A program made the translations under genes and the position numbers. Under the pieces are notes generated by a model. That model saw only the letters and a program-made list of their open reading frames with translations, was not told the DNA's origin and searched no databases. From Leifsonia xyli (GTDB lineage: Bacteria; Actinomycetota; Actinomycetes; Actinomycetales; Microbacteriaceae), in NCBI GenBank assembly GCA_001647635.1, contig CP014761.1, positions 1,922,001 through 1,986,000 on the forward strand: a stretch of 64,000 bases of DNA, given 5' to 3'. Shown piece by piece: positions 38,898-48,079 of the stretch; position 1 is the first letter of the stretch, and each line of letters opens with the position of its first letter.

Positions 38898-38934
38898 CGG
38901 CTGAACCCTCGGAGACGAGGGTTCAGCCGTTTTT
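38898..38934 (+). terminator. Terminator of the tRNA-Gly gene
   Basis: CGGCTGAACCCTCG (38898-38911) pairs perfectly with CGAGGGTTCAGCCG (38916-38929) over the loop GAGA and is followed by five T. This is a textbook intrinsic terminator 33 bp after the tRNA. Confidence 0.93.
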
Positions 38935-39297
38935 GCGTTGGTAGTCGCGGGTGGGGTCGACCTCACCGTTTGTTGTCAGGATCGGTGTCCGCGCCACTCT
39001 CACGAGCTCGTCAAAAGCCGTGTCCGACACTCGCGGATCCACGATCACCGGCGTGGCGTCGAGGAGCCACAGGGCGATGAGCGTCCCTGTGAAGACCGAC
39101 GGATCCGTCAGCTGAACGACGACTCGATCTCCTGCGCCGACGGACCTGCTGCTGAGGGCGGCGAGTGCTTCATCGACCAGATGCTCGAGTGGGCGTGAAC
39201 CGCTGCCCAGTTGGGCCACGTGTGGAGATCGGGGAGCTTCAAGGAGGAAGCGTACGAAGTCCGCACGGGAGGTGGATGCGGTGGTCTGCTGGGGCAT
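38923..39297 (-). pseudogene. Truncated adenylate-forming (ANL) domain fragment
   Basis: Encodes 124 residues. RPLEHLVDEALAALSS, then GAGDRVVVQLTDPSVFTGTLIALWLLDATPVIVDP matches only the first hundred residues of acyl-CoA synthetase or NRPS adenylation domains; the ATP-binding core and C-terminal lid are absent. Its stop codon lies inside the 3' arm of the tRNA terminator, so the frame ends by running into tRNA-flanking DNA. This points to truncation by an earlier recombination at the tRNA. It follows the MFS gene in the same direction. Confidence 0.7.
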
Positions 39298-39310
39298 ATC
39301 GCTACTTTCT

Positions 39311-40561
39311 TCAGGGGCGCAACGCGTCGCCGGCGTGCGCAGTCGAGGCCTGGCGCCCGTCGCCCCGAGTCACCGCTTCCGCGACCAATCGCCAGAGCAG
39401 GAGAAACGGGAGCCCCGCGGCTCCGGCGACGAGCAGTGTGCCGACCACAGGGACGGAGGCTTCCGGCACGATCGAAATCGCGAGCACGCCGGCGACGATG
39501 GCCACATCAACCGACGGGCTCATGAGCGAAAAGTAGCGCCCGATCTGATCGCCCGGTATTCGGCGTTGGATCTCGGTGAAGTAGATGGCGATTCCGGACC
39601 CCTCGAGAACCCCGAGCAGCGCCAAGAGCAGGACGAGGACTCCCACATTGGGCGAGACGAGGGTGGCGAGCCAGAGTGGAACCTCGGCGAGAGTGATCGC
39701 CACGTACCATCGAGCCGGGGATGAGATGCGAAACCGCCCAACCGCCAAGCCGCCGACGATTCCCCCTGCAGCCAGGGCAGCGATCAGGAGACCGAGTTGA
39801 TCCTGGCTTGTCCGAAGGGTCACAACCAACATGGCCGGCAGCAGTAGTCGCTGCGCTCCGATTCCTACCGAGTAGAGGACGCCGCTGATCGTGTACTCGA
39901 GGATCAGGCGGTCGCTGCGGACGAGCGCCCAGGCCCGTCGATAGGGGCCCGCGAGGCGGCCCGCCCATCCGGCTGTTCGCGCCTGCTGGGTGGGCGTGGA
40001 CATGGCGGGTCGCGGCAACGTGAGAATCAGCGCCCCCGAAATGCTCGCCAGAACCGCCTCGAAGTAGAAGATGTACGTGTAGTTCCCGGCCGTCGCGATC
40101 AGGGTCGCGACAAGTGGGCCAAGGACGAGGCCTAGACGCTCGGCGGCGACGATGTACCCGCTGGCCTGTTGCTGGAGCGCCTCCGGTATCACGCTCGCCC
40201 TCAACGCCATGCGGGACGAGATCGCTGGGAGTCCCGCGACTCCGATCAGGACGGCGACGACGCTCGCAAAGGCGGGCGTCGTTGCGAGCGGATACAGCAT
40301 GACGACGAGTGCGCTCGCCAGCGACGACGCAACGGCCACCTTTCGAGGGTCCCTCTTCGAGACCAAATCTCCGACGACCGGGCCCAAGAGCACGTTCGGT
40401 GCTACCTGAAGCGCGAGAGCGACACCGGACTCGACACCGATACCGAATCGATCCACCAGCAGCAGGACGGCTGCGACAGCGGTCATGGCCGCACCGAGTT
40501 GTGTGAGGAACAGGCTTGCGACGAGCGTGCTCAGCCTGCGTTGCTCAGTGGCTCGCAACAC
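39311..40561 (-). CDS. MFS transporter
   Basis: Encodes 416 residues from a GTG at 40561; the longer frame overlaps the upstream flavoprotein gene. About twelve membrane helices with the motif VVGDLVSKRDPRKVAVASS after helix 2. It resembles exporters of the type encoded in biosynthetic clusters. Located between two truncated enzyme genes, it may have exported the product of a pathway that is now lost. Confidence 0.85.
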   Translation of the reverse strand: MLRATEQRRLSTLVASLFLTQLGAAMTAVAAVLLLVDRFGIGVESGVALALQVAPNVLLGPVVGDLVSKRDPRKVAVASSLASALVVMLYPLATTPAFASVVAVLIGVAGLPAISSRMALRASVIPEALQQQASGYIVAAERLGLVLGPLVATLIATAGNYTYIFYFEAVLASISGALILTLPRPAMSTPTQQARTAGWAGRLAGPYRRAWALVRSDRLILEYTISGVLYSVGIGAQRLLLPAMLVVTLRTSQDQLGLLIAALAAGGIVGGLAVGRFRISSPARWYVAITLAEVPLWLATLVSPNVGVLVLLLALLGVLEGSGIAIYFTEIQRRIPGDQIGRYFSLMSPSVDVAIVAGVLAISIVPEASVPVVGTLLVAGAAGLPFLLLWRLVAEAVTRGDGRQASTAHAGDALRP

Positions 40562-41423
40562 GGGTCCGCCGCTTGTCGTGTGCGCGAAGCGCACGCACCA
40601 TCTCCGGAGCACGATGAAGTTCGACGAGTATCTCGGGTGGAGGGACGGCTTCCACGCCGAGCCAGTCCAGTACGCGGGTGAAGTGTGCCCTGTAGCTGGC
40701 AGCCAAGTCGTCTCGGACACTCAACGGAACATCCCAACCGTATTCGTCGCCGACGGCCACAGCATGCTCCACGGTGCGTTCGATAACGGTGTCCCGGGCT
40801 GCTGAGACAGGCGCGCGATCGGGCCGGAACGGCTCCCAGAGGGGGTCCTCGGCTGCGCCGGTCACGATGTCGCGGACGTGATCGGCGATCATAGGCGAAA
40901 GGTGTATGCCCTCCCGATAGGTTCCCGCAATCACGACAAGGCCAGGAACGGGAGCTCGTCCGATCAGTGGCAAGGCATCGGCGGAAACGGGTCGGTTGCC
41001 GCTGATGAGCTCGGCGATCCGCCCCCGAGAGAATCCCGCGTGAAGTTGTTCGACAGCGCAATTCAAAAGGAACACCGCATCGTCGACGGTCGGTGCGGAA
41101 ACCGGTGAAGCGAACAGATGATTCGTGGCCCCGACATACATGCCGCCGCCATGCCGCGGGACGGCGTGGAGTCCGCACGCGAAGGCTCGGTTCGGAGTCC
41201 TCAGCACGGATCGGGGGGGAAGCGTCTGAGGCCCGTCGACCACATGCGCAGCCACCCCAGCCCCGGAGAACACGGGCATGATCGCCTCATCCAACTCCGG
41301 AACACCGTTGGACTGGCCCGCGAAGAACCGGTCAGCGTCCCCGTCCCACACCTCGTCGCCCCACTCGAGCGAGAACTGGCCGTAATCGGTGTCGACGGTC
41401 TGGTCGAAGAGGATCCTCGTCAC
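40545..41423 (-). pseudogene. N-terminally truncated amine-oxidase-type flavoprotein (DAO family)
   Basis: Encodes 292 residues from a GTG at 41423 with no clear ribosome site. The C-terminal half shows the DAO-family end RPVSADALPLIGRAPVPGLVVIAGTYREGIHLSP, and the middle has LHAVPRHGGGMYVGATN. The FAD-binding GxGxxG region that should precede these parts is missing. The first 40 residues (TRILFDQTVDTDYGQFSLEW onward) do not look like this family, so the frame may be a chimera created by a deletion. Activity is unlikely. Confidence 0.65.
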
Positions 41424-41460
41424 GCCTGAACCATACCGATCCGGTGGGTGGTTCACGACC

Positions 41461-42243
41461 TCACGCGAGGAACGCCGCCACCCTCTCCGGCCACGTGTCG
41501 GCGTCCGCGGCGTGCTCGGCGACCACCAGCTCCGAGTCCGGCAGCAGTTCGTGGAGGCGCTCGGCGGTCGAGAGCGGGTGCCCGGGGTCGCCGGCCCAGG
41601 GCAGCAGCAGCACCGGCATGCGCAGGGTGGCGATGGCGGACGGCTCCGGGAGGTCCGAGAGGGCCGCGCCGCGCAGCACGGTCGCCGCGGTCTCCGGTCG
41701 CAGCTGGGTCTGCAGGCCCACACCGCGCTCCTCCAGCACCGGCGGCAGCGCGACGGGGGACGACGCCATCCACTCGGTCAGCGCGTCCCAGCCCTTCTCG
41801 TCGATCAGGTCGGCCATCTGCCGGTACATGGCGGCCTGGCCGGCGCGGGTGTCCCACGCGGTCGGCGGCAGCGCGAGCACGAGCCGGCGGAACCGCTCGG
41901 GATGCCGCACGGCGGCGGTCAGGATGGTGCCCGTCCCCATCGAGACGCCGACCGCATCCACCGGTCCGTCCGCTCCGACGGCGTCGAGCAGGGCGAGCAG
42001 GTCGTCTGCCAGCACCGGCCAGCGGTAGCGCTCCGGGTCGTCCGAGCCCGGGGATCCGCCGTGGCCGGCCGCGTCGTAGCGGACGAGCCGGTGCCCGCGG
42101 GACGCAAGACCGCGCACGTCGATGATGGAGAGGTCGGCGTCCCGGCCGGCGGTGAGGCCGTGCGCCTGCACGACGATGGGGCCGGTGCCGTCGACCTCGT
42201 AGGCGAGGGTGGCGCCGGGGCGGGAGAGGGTCTGATCGGTCAC
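41461..42243 (-). CDS. Alpha/beta hydrolase
   Basis: Encodes 260 residues from a GTG at 42243. The nucleophile elbow is GVSMG with Ser101. The acid is probably the Asp of PWAGDPGHP, and the base the His of VVAEHAADADTWPE near the end. HGLTAGRD near 28 provides the oxyanion region. Substrate unknown. It follows the CDP-alcohol phosphatidyltransferase gene at 59 bp in the same direction. Confidence 0.88.
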   Translation of the reverse strand: MTDQTLSRPGATLAYEVDGTGPIVVQAHGLTAGRDADLSIIDVRGLASRGHRLVRYDAAGHGGSPGSDDPERYRWPVLADDLLALLDAVGADGPVDAVGVSMGTGTILTAAVRHPERFRRLVLALPPTAWDTRAGQAAMYRQMADLIDEKGWDALTEWMASSPVALPPVLEERGVGLQTQLRPETAATVLRGAALSDLPEPSAIATLRMPVLLLPWAGDPGHPLSTAERLHELLPDSELVVAEHAADADTWPERVAAFLA

Positions 42244-42302
42244 GGCGTGCTCACGATGGTCGGGGGTGGGCCAGCGGCCGCGAGCGCGGCGCGGTCGCCA
42301 TG

Positions 42303-43070
42303 CTAACCCCGCGGGCGCCAGCGGGATGACTCCATCACGGCGCACCTCAGCACACTCATCGTCGCCGTGCGCTGACGCACCAGCCATAGCGCGTCGCGAC
42401 CGAAGGACTCCAGCAGCAGCGCCAGCGCCAGCCCGACGGCGACCGCGGCGACCGGCACGGGCGCCCCGGCCACCGCGAGGGCGAGGGCGATCCCCGCGAC
42501 CGCGGTGACCACTTTGCGCCAGTAGCGGTACGGCAGGCGCGCGCGGAACCACGGCAGCATCCACCCCACCGCGACGAAGGCGTAGCGCAGCAGGCCGATC
42601 GTCAGCACCCAGAGGCCCAGGTCGCGGGCGACGGAGGCGCTCAACACGAGCAGCAGGAACGCGTCCACCTCCATGTCGAACCGCGCCCCCAGCTCGCTGG
42701 TGGAGCGCGTACGGCGGGCGACCCATCCGTCCACCGCGTCGAGCGCGAGGGCGGGCACGGTGAGGCCAACGAGCAGGGGGACGGGCACCGGGGCGACGAA
42801 CGAGGCGACGACCAGGCCCGTGATCAGGCCGACCAGCGTCGAGCGCAGCGAGGTGACCGCGTTGGCCGGGCCGAAGCGAACCGCGCCGTGGCGGCGGAGG
42901 CCGCGCATCAGCAACAGGGTGGTGACGACGAGGTAGGCGACGGCCGTCAGCCAGGCCATCAGTGGCACCGAGGACACCCCGCCGGCGGCGAGGGCGGCGA
43001 GGGGCAGGACCAGGATTCCCCACAGCGCGGCCCATCCGATCGCTTCGCGTTGAACCGTTCTCACATCCAC
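42303..43070 (-). CDS. CDP-alcohol phosphatidyltransferase family protein
   Basis: Encodes 255 residues with about six membrane helices. The full catalytic signature is present: Asp111, Asp114-Gly115, Ala118-Arg119, Gly128, Asp132, Asp136. These enzymes join a CDP-alcohol to a second alcohol at the membrane, as in phosphatidylglycerol or phosphatidylinositol synthesis. It is divergent from the seven-gene operon across a 74-bp promoter gap, so it may belong to the same pathway. Confidence 0.9.
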   Translation of the reverse strand: MDVRTVQREAIGWAALWGILVLPLAALAAGGVSSVPLMAWLTAVAYLVVTTLLLMRGLRRHGAVRFGPANAVTSLRSTLVGLITGLVVASFVAPVPVPLLVGLTVPALALDAVDGWVARRTRSTSELGARFDMEVDAFLLLVLSASVARDLGLWVLTIGLLRYAFVAVGWMLPWFRARLPYRYWRKVVTAVAGIALALAVAGAPVPVAAVAVGLALALLLESFGRDALWLVRQRTATMSVLRCAVMESSRWRPRG

Positions 43071-43144
43071 CTCGTGTTCCAGGAGAGCACCTTGTCGCGT
43101 TTAACACGCGACCGGTGCGCCGAAGGTTCATGGGAGGTCCGCGG

Positions 43145-44122
43145 ATGCGCGAGGCGACGGCGTTCTGGGTCGAGCGGCCGGGTGCCGGCGCGCTCCGCCC
43201 GGTCCCGCTCGCCGCCCCGGAAGACGGCGAGGTGCTCGTCCGCACCCTGCACACCGGCATCAGCCGCGGAACCGAGACGACGGTGTTCGACGGTCGCGTA
43301 CCCCCGAGCGAGTACGAGAGGATGCGCGCGCCGTTCCAGGAGGGCGCGTTCCCCGGACCCGTGAAGTACGGCTACCTCAACGTCGGCGTCGTCGAGCAGG
43401 GGCCGTCCGCCCTGGTCGGCCGTGTTGTCTTCGCGCTCTACCCGCACCAGTCGGCGTTCGTCGTCGGCGCCGACGACGTCGTCCCCGTCCCGGAGGACGT
43501 CCCCGCCCGTCGCGCCGTGCTCGCGGGCGCCGTCGAGACGGCCATCAATGTGCTGTGGGATGCGGCCCCGCTGGTCGGAGACCGGATCACGGTCGTGGGG
43601 GCCGGGATGATCGGATGCTGCATCGCACGTCTCGCTTCGGGCATACCCGGGGCGGAGGTGGTGCTCGTGGATGTCGATCCGGCGAAGGCCGCCGTGGCCG
43701 CCCGGCTCGGGGTCGCCTTCGCCACGCCGGGCGACGCCCCGCACGGACGTGACCTGGTGATCGACGCGAGCGCGTCCGAGGCCGGGTTGCAGCTCGCCTT
43801 CGAAACGGTCGTGACCGAGGGCGAAGTGATCGAGGCGGGATGGTTCGGCGACCGGCCCGCGACACTGACCCTGGGCGCCGATTTCCACTCCCGGCGCCTC
43901 AGCATCCGGTCGAGCCAGGTGGGCGCCGTCGCACAGCGCCGCCGGGGGTCCCGCACCGCCCGCGACCGGCTCGCGCTGGCGCTCGAGCTGTTGCGCGATC
44001 CGGCGTTCGACGCCCTCCTCACCGGCTCGTCGTCCTGGCGGGAGCTGCCGGAGGTGATGTCGCGGCTCGCGGAGGGACCCAGCGGGGAACTCTGCCACAC
44101 GATCGATTGGAGCGACGCCTGA
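43145..44122 (+). CDS. Zinc-type alcohol dehydrogenase-like oxidoreductase (operon gene 1)
   Basis: Encodes 325 residues from the ATG at 43145. The N-terminal GroES-like part has [15 protein letters not shown], where classical members carry a zinc-binding Cys; here the position is Ser. The nucleotide-binding part has [17 protein letters not shown] near 155. It belongs to the medium-chain dehydrogenases but probably lacks catalytic zinc. It leads the operon and its stop overlaps the next start (TGATG). Confidence 0.85.
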   Translation: MREATAFWVERPGAGALRPVPLAAPEDGEVLVRTLHTGISRGTETTVFDGRVPPSEYERMRAPFQEGAFPGPVKYGYLNVGVVEQGPSALVGRVVFALYPHQSAFVVGADDVVPVPEDVPARRAVLAGAVETAINVLWDAAPLVGDRITVVGAGMIGCCIARLASGIPGAEVVLVDVDPAKAAVAARLGVAFATPGDAPHGRDLVIDASASEAGLQLAFETVVTEGEVIEAGWFGDRPATLTLGADFHSRRLSIRSSQVGAVAQRRRGSRTARDRLALALELLRDPAFDALLTGSSSWRELPEVMSRLAEGPSGELCHTIDWSDA

Positions 44123-44508
44123 TGCCGTACACCGTGACCGTCCGCGACCACTTGATGGTCGCCCACAGCTTCCGCGGCGAGGTCTTCGGACCCGCGCAAC
44201 GGCTGCACGGCGCGACGTTCGTGGTAGACGCCTCGTTCGGCGCCGACGAGCTGGATGCGGACGGCGTCGTCGTCGACATCGGCCGCGCCTCCGCCGCGCT
44301 GGCCGACATCACTGGAGCGCTCACCTACCGCAACCTCGACGAGGATCCCGACTTCGCGGGCGTCAACACGACCACCGAGGTGCTCTGCCGTACCATCGCC
44401 GACCGGCTGGCCGAACGCGCAGGCGACCTCGGCGGAGCACTGACCTCGATCACCGTCACCCTGCACGAGTCGCACATCGCGTGGGCGAGCTATTCGAGGT
44501 CGCTGTGA
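44122..44508 (+). CDS. 6-pyruvoyl-tetrahydropterin synthase / QueD-like protein (operon gene 2)
   Basis: Encodes 128 residues. The fold is indicated by [26 protein letters not shown], the [14 protein letters not shown] segment and the closing [12 protein letters not shown]. Only two of the three zinc His are obvious (the usual HGH is HGA) and the catalytic Cys that normally precedes it is absent. Substrate and reaction may therefore differ from QueD or PTPS. It overlaps its neighbours on both sides. Confidence 0.82.
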   Translation: MPYTVTVRDHLMVAHSFRGEVFGPAQRLHGATFVVDASFGADELDADGVVVDIGRASAALADITGALTYRNLDEDPDFAGVNTTTEVLCRTIADRLAERAGDLGGALTSITVTLHESHIAWASYSRSL

Positions 44509-45554
44509 GCACCGTGTTCTTCGCCGTTCCCGACACCGTCGACGACCCGGAGCGGGTCAGCGGAGGGAACGTCTACGACCGTCGCCTGCGCGACGGGCTG
44601 GAGGCGTCCGGGTGGGACGTGCGGATGCTGCCGGTGCCGGAGCGCACCGGCGCGCTCCGGCGGACGCTCGCCGGCGTGCCGGACGATGCGCTCGTGCTGG
44701 TCGACGGTCTCCTCGTCGCTCGCGAGACGGGCGCGGTCGCTGCCGAAGCCCGGCGCCTGCGCTGCGCGATCCTCACCCACATGATCGACGGCGAGCTCGG
44801 CGACGCCGAACGCGCCGACTATTACGCCTCCCGTCAGGTCATCGCGACGAGCGCGTGGACCCGCGCCGAACTGATCGCGCAGGATGCCGCGGAACCGCAC
44901 GCGATCACGGTCGCGCATCCGGGCACTGATGAGTTCGCGCCGAGTTCCCCGTCGCCGTCGGGAGGGCGCCTGCTCTGCGTCGGCGCGGTCGCCCCGCACA
45001 AAGGTCAGGACCTGCTGGTCGAGGCCCTGAGCGCGTTCGCCGGCCGGCCCGGCTGGACCTGCACCGTCGCCGGTTCACTGACGACGGATCCCGGCTTCGC
45101 GGCCGCTCTGCGTGAGCGCATCGACGCCGCCGGTCTCGCCGACCGCGTCGTCCTCGCCGGTGTGCTCGGCGGCGACGCCCTCGCGGAGGCGTACGCGCGC
45201 GCCGACCTCGTCGTCCAGCCCTCCCGCCTCGAGAGCTACGGGATGGCCGTCGCGGACGCGCTCGCGCACGGCATCCCGGTGCTGGTCACGGAGGTCGGCG
45301 GCCTGCCCGAGGCGATCGGCGTGAACGATGCGGCGATGATCGTGCCGCCGGACGATCCCTGGGCGATCCGGGTGGTGCTGCAGCGGTGGTGGGCGAGCGC
45401 CGAATTCCGCCGCGCTCTGCACGACGAAGCCCTCCGCGCTCGGGGAGCGCGCCGCACCTGGAGGTCAGCGGTGGAGGCCGTCGCGGCGGCGCTGCGACGC
45501 ATCGAGAGCACGGACTCCCACCCGGCCGGAGCGACGAGGGCGGCGGCCTCGTGA
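44505..45554 (+). CDS. Glycosyltransferase family 4-like (operon gene 3)
   Basis: Encodes 349 residues from a GTG at 44505 overlapping the upstream stop (GTGA). GT-B fold: [20 protein letters not shown] near 155 and the sugar-nucleotide site [37 protein letters not shown] near 235-270 with the EX7E-type Glu. It transfers a sugar from an activated donor; the acceptor is unknown. Its place between pterin-like and methyltransferase genes suggests decoration of a small molecule. Confidence 0.88.
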   Translation: MSTVFFAVPDTVDDPERVSGGNVYDRRLRDGLEASGWDVRMLPVPERTGALRRTLAGVPDDALVLVDGLLVARETGAVAAEARRLRCAILTHMIDGELGDAERADYYASRQVIATSAWTRAELIAQDAAEPHAITVAHPGTDEFAPSSPSPSGGRLLCVGAVAPHKGQDLLVEALSAFAGRPGWTCTVAGSLTTDPGFAAALRERIDAAGLADRVVLAGVLGGDALAEAYARADLVVQPSRLESYGMAVADALAHGIPVLVTEVGGLPEAIGVNDAAMIVPPDDPWAIRVVLQRWWASAEFRRALHDEALRARGARRTWRSAVEAVAAALRRIESTDSHPAGATRAAAS

Positions 45555-46369
45555 GCGACGTCATCCAGGTCAGCCCCGACTGGCTCGCCCTGCGCGAGGC
45601 GGAGGATGCCCGCGCCCGCTCGCTGGACCTCGCGCGCGGCCTGCCGGACATCCTGCCCGCCGGCCCGCTCACCGTGCATGACCTCGGCAGCGGAACCGGG
45701 TCGATGATGCGCTGGCTGGCGCCGCTGCTGCCCGGTCCCCAGGCCTGGGTGCTCCACGATTGGAACGCGAGCCTGACGGCGCAGGCGTTCGAGGGTCCGC
45801 GCCCGCGCGACCTGCACGGCGCACCGGTCGCCCTCCGCACCCGGGTCGACCAACTCGACCGGTTGGACGCCGGGGCGCTGGCAGGCGCCTCGCTGGTCAC
45901 CGCCTCCGCGCTCCTGGATGTTCTGACCGCGTCCGAGGCACACGCGATCGTGGATGCCTGCGTCGCCGCGGGCGCGCCCGCCCTGTTCTCGCTGAGCGTC
46001 ACCGGAGACGTCGACCTGCGCCCGTGGGACGCGCAGGACCGTCGCGTCGCCGAGGCGTTCAACGCGCACCAGCGGCGATCGGTGCAGGGCCGTGGCCTCC
46101 TCGGCCGATACGGCGCACCGATCGTCCAGGGACTGTTCCGGCTCGCCGGATGGAACGTCCGCACGGCGCTGACCACCTGGCGCCTCTCGGACGCCGAACC
46201 GCAGCTGCTGAGCGAGTGGTTCGACGGCTGGCTGGGCGCGGCGGAGGAGCAGTCGCCGGAACTGGCGACCCGGATCGCGGGCTACCGCGAGCTGCGCACG
46301 TCCCAAGCCGGTCGCAGGGAGCTCTCGGCCGTCGTCTACCACCGGGATGTGCTGGCATGGCCGCGATGA
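45551..46369 (+). CDS. SAM-dependent methyltransferase (operon gene 4)
   Basis: Encodes 272 residues from a GTG at 45551 (GTGA overlap). The SAM-binding motif is VHDLGSGTGSMMRWL near 45. DWNASLTAQAF supplies the acidic second motif and LVTASALLDVLT the fourth. Class I fold; substrate unknown. Fully embedded in the operon. Confidence 0.85.
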   Translation: MSDVIQVSPDWLALREAEDARARSLDLARGLPDILPAGPLTVHDLGSGTGSMMRWLAPLLPGPQAWVLHDWNASLTAQAFEGPRPRDLHGAPVALRTRVDQLDRLDAGALAGASLVTASALLDVLTASEAHAIVDACVAAGAPALFSLSVTGDVDLRPWDAQDRRVAEAFNAHQRRSVQGRGLLGRYGAPIVQGLFRLAGWNVRTALTTWRLSDAEPQLLSEWFDGWLGAAEEQSPELATRIAGYRELRTSQAGRRELSAVVYHRDVLAWPR

Positions 46370-47466
46370 CCGCCGTCCGACCGCGTCCGATGCTGGGCCG
46401 GATGCTGCACTCCCGTCGGGTCGGCGTCATCGTCCGCCTCGTCCTGGGCGGCGCGGTGTTGGTCGCGGTCGTCCTGCGCTTCGGCGGCGCCCCCTTCCTG
46501 CACGGCCTCCGCAGCGTGGACGCGACGACCGTCATCGTGGCGATCGTCCTCTGCGCGGTGGCGACGGCGGCAGCCGCGTGGCGGTGGCGGCTGATCGCCG
46601 TCCGGCTCGGCGCCGACCTGCGGTGGGGCACTGCGGTCGGGATGTACTACCGGTCCCAGTTGGTGAACAGCGTCGTTCCGGGTGGGATCGTCGGGGACGT
46701 TGAGCGCGCCGTGGACCACGGCCGCAGCACCGACCGCCTGGGCGCCGCGGCCCGCGCCGTGGCGGTGGAGCGCACCGCCGGCCAGGCGGTCCAGCTCGCG
46801 GTCACGGTCGTGGTGCTGGTGCTGGTCGGACCGCAGTTCGCCGGGTGGCTGCTCCCGGTGATCGGGATCGGCCTGGCCGCTGCGGCCCTCGGGCTCGCGG
46901 CCGCGGCTCTGGCCAGCGCCCGGGTGCGGAGCGTGCTGCGTCGCGAGGCCGCGGAGCTGCGAGCCGGGCTGGGCTCACCCGCCGCCGCGATCCAGGTCGT
47001 GGCGGCCTCCCTCGTGGTCGTCGCGTGCCACGTCACCACGTTCGCCGTCGCCGCTGTCGCGGTCGGCGCGCACGTCCAGCCCGCACGGATGCTCGTCCTC
47101 GCGCTCGTGGTGTTGCTCACCACGTCCATCCCGCTCTCGGTCGGCGGCTGGGGGCCGCGCGAGGGCGTGGCCGGCTGGGCTTTCGCCGTCGCCGGCCTCG
47201 GCGCCGCCACCGGCGTGTCGGCAGCCACCGTCTTCGGTGTGCTGGCCGTCGTCTCGGTGCTGCCCGGGGTGCTCGTCTTCCGGATCGCTCCGGCCGTCGC
47301 ATCCCTTCTCACCCGTTTCGTCGCGTCCCTCGGCTCCGGGAGGAACCATGATCGACACCCCGTACGTCACCCTCAGCTGCGCGGTCTCGCTGGACGGCTA
47401 CCTCGACACCGCCGGGCCGCCGCGGCTGGCGCTCTCGAACCCGGCGGACTTCGACCGGGTGGATGA
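46366..47466 (+). CDS. Flippase-like membrane protein (LPG-synthase TM / UPF0104), probable 3' frameshift (operon gene 5)
   Basis: As written, 366 residues from the ATG at 46366 (ATGA overlap). About eight membrane helices; the family signature includes GMYYRSQLVNSVVPGGIVGDVERA and PLSVGGWGPREGVAGW. The frame runs 119 bases into the next gene, ending in an Arg/Gly-rich tail unlike the family. Adding one G in CTCCGGGAGGAACC (about 47337) would end it at 47351, giving the same ATGA overlap used elsewhere in the operon. Members move lipid-linked or other amphipathic products across the membrane. Confidence 0.8.
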   Translation: MTAVRPRPMLGRMLHSRRVGVIVRLVLGGAVLVAVVLRFGGAPFLHGLRSVDATTVIVAIVLCAVATAAAAWRWRLIAVRLGADLRWGTAVGMYYRSQLVNSVVPGGIVGDVERAVDHGRSTDRLGAAARAVAVERTAGQAVQLAVTVVVLVLVGPQFAGWLLPVIGIGLAAAALGLAAAALASARVRSVLRREAAELRAGLGSPAAAIQVVAASLVVVACHVTTFAVAAVAVGAHVQPARMLVLALVVLLTTSIPLSVGGWGPREGVAGWAFAVAGLGAATGVSAATVFGVLAVVSVLPGVLVFRIAPAVASLLTRFVASLGSGRNHDRHPVRHPQLRGLAGRLPRHRRAAAAGALEPGGLRPGG

Positions 47467-48079
47467 GGTCCGCTCCCGCAGCGACGTCATCCTGGTCGGG
47501 GCGCACACCGTCCGGCTGGACAACCCGCGTCTGCTGGTGCGGGACCGCGACCGGCAGCGCAGGCGCACGGAGGCGGGTCTCGGAGACTCGCCCTGGAAGG
47601 CGACGGTCACCGCGAGCGGCGACCTCGACCCGCACGCCGCATTCTTCACGGAGGGAGACACCGCGAAGCTCGTCTACTGCCCGCGTGACGAGGCGCCGCG
47701 CATCCGCCGGCGCCTGGGGGGAGCGGCCGAGGTCGTCCCGCTCGGCGGGACTGTCCGGATGCGCGACCTGCTCGCAGACCTCGGCGCACGCGGTGCCGGC
47801 AGACTGATGGTCGAGGGCGGCGGGAAGACCTTGACGCAGTTTCTGGCGGACGACCTCGTCGACGAGCTCCATCTCGCCGTCGCGCCGCTGTTCGTCGGCG
47901 ACCGCCGGGCGCCGCGGTTCGTCGGCGACGGCGACTTCCCGTGGACGGCCGACAACCGCGCGCGGCTGGTGGACGCCCATCCGATCGGGGATGTGGTGCT
48001 GCTGCGGTACGCCCTGTCGGCGCGGTTCGAGGAGGTCGAGCTGCGTCCCCTCGAATACGGCCGGGTGGTGCGCTCGTGA
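47348..48079 (+). CDS. RibD C-terminal-type reductase (operon gene 6)
   Basis: Encodes 243 residues from the ATG at 47348 after GGGAGG. It is the reductase half of RibD or a dihydrofolate-reductase-like fold: VTLSCAVSLDGYLD, SDVILVGAHTVRLDNPRLLVR and GRLMVEGGGKTLTQFL. No deaminase domain. Such enzymes reduce the ribosyl side chain in riboflavin- and pterin-type precursors with NADPH. With the PTPS-like gene it points to a pteridine or related heterocycle. Confidence 0.87.
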   Translation: MIDTPYVTLSCAVSLDGYLDTAGPPRLALSNPADFDRVDEVRSRSDVILVGAHTVRLDNPRLLVRDRDRQRRRTEAGLGDSPWKATVTASGDLDPHAAFFTEGDTAKLVYCPRDEAPRIRRRLGGAAEVVPLGGTVRMRDLLADLGARGAGRLMVEGGGKTLTQFLADDLVDELHLAVAPLFVGDRRAPRFVGDGDFPWTADNRARLVDAHPIGDVVLLRYALSARFEEVELRPLEYGRVVRS

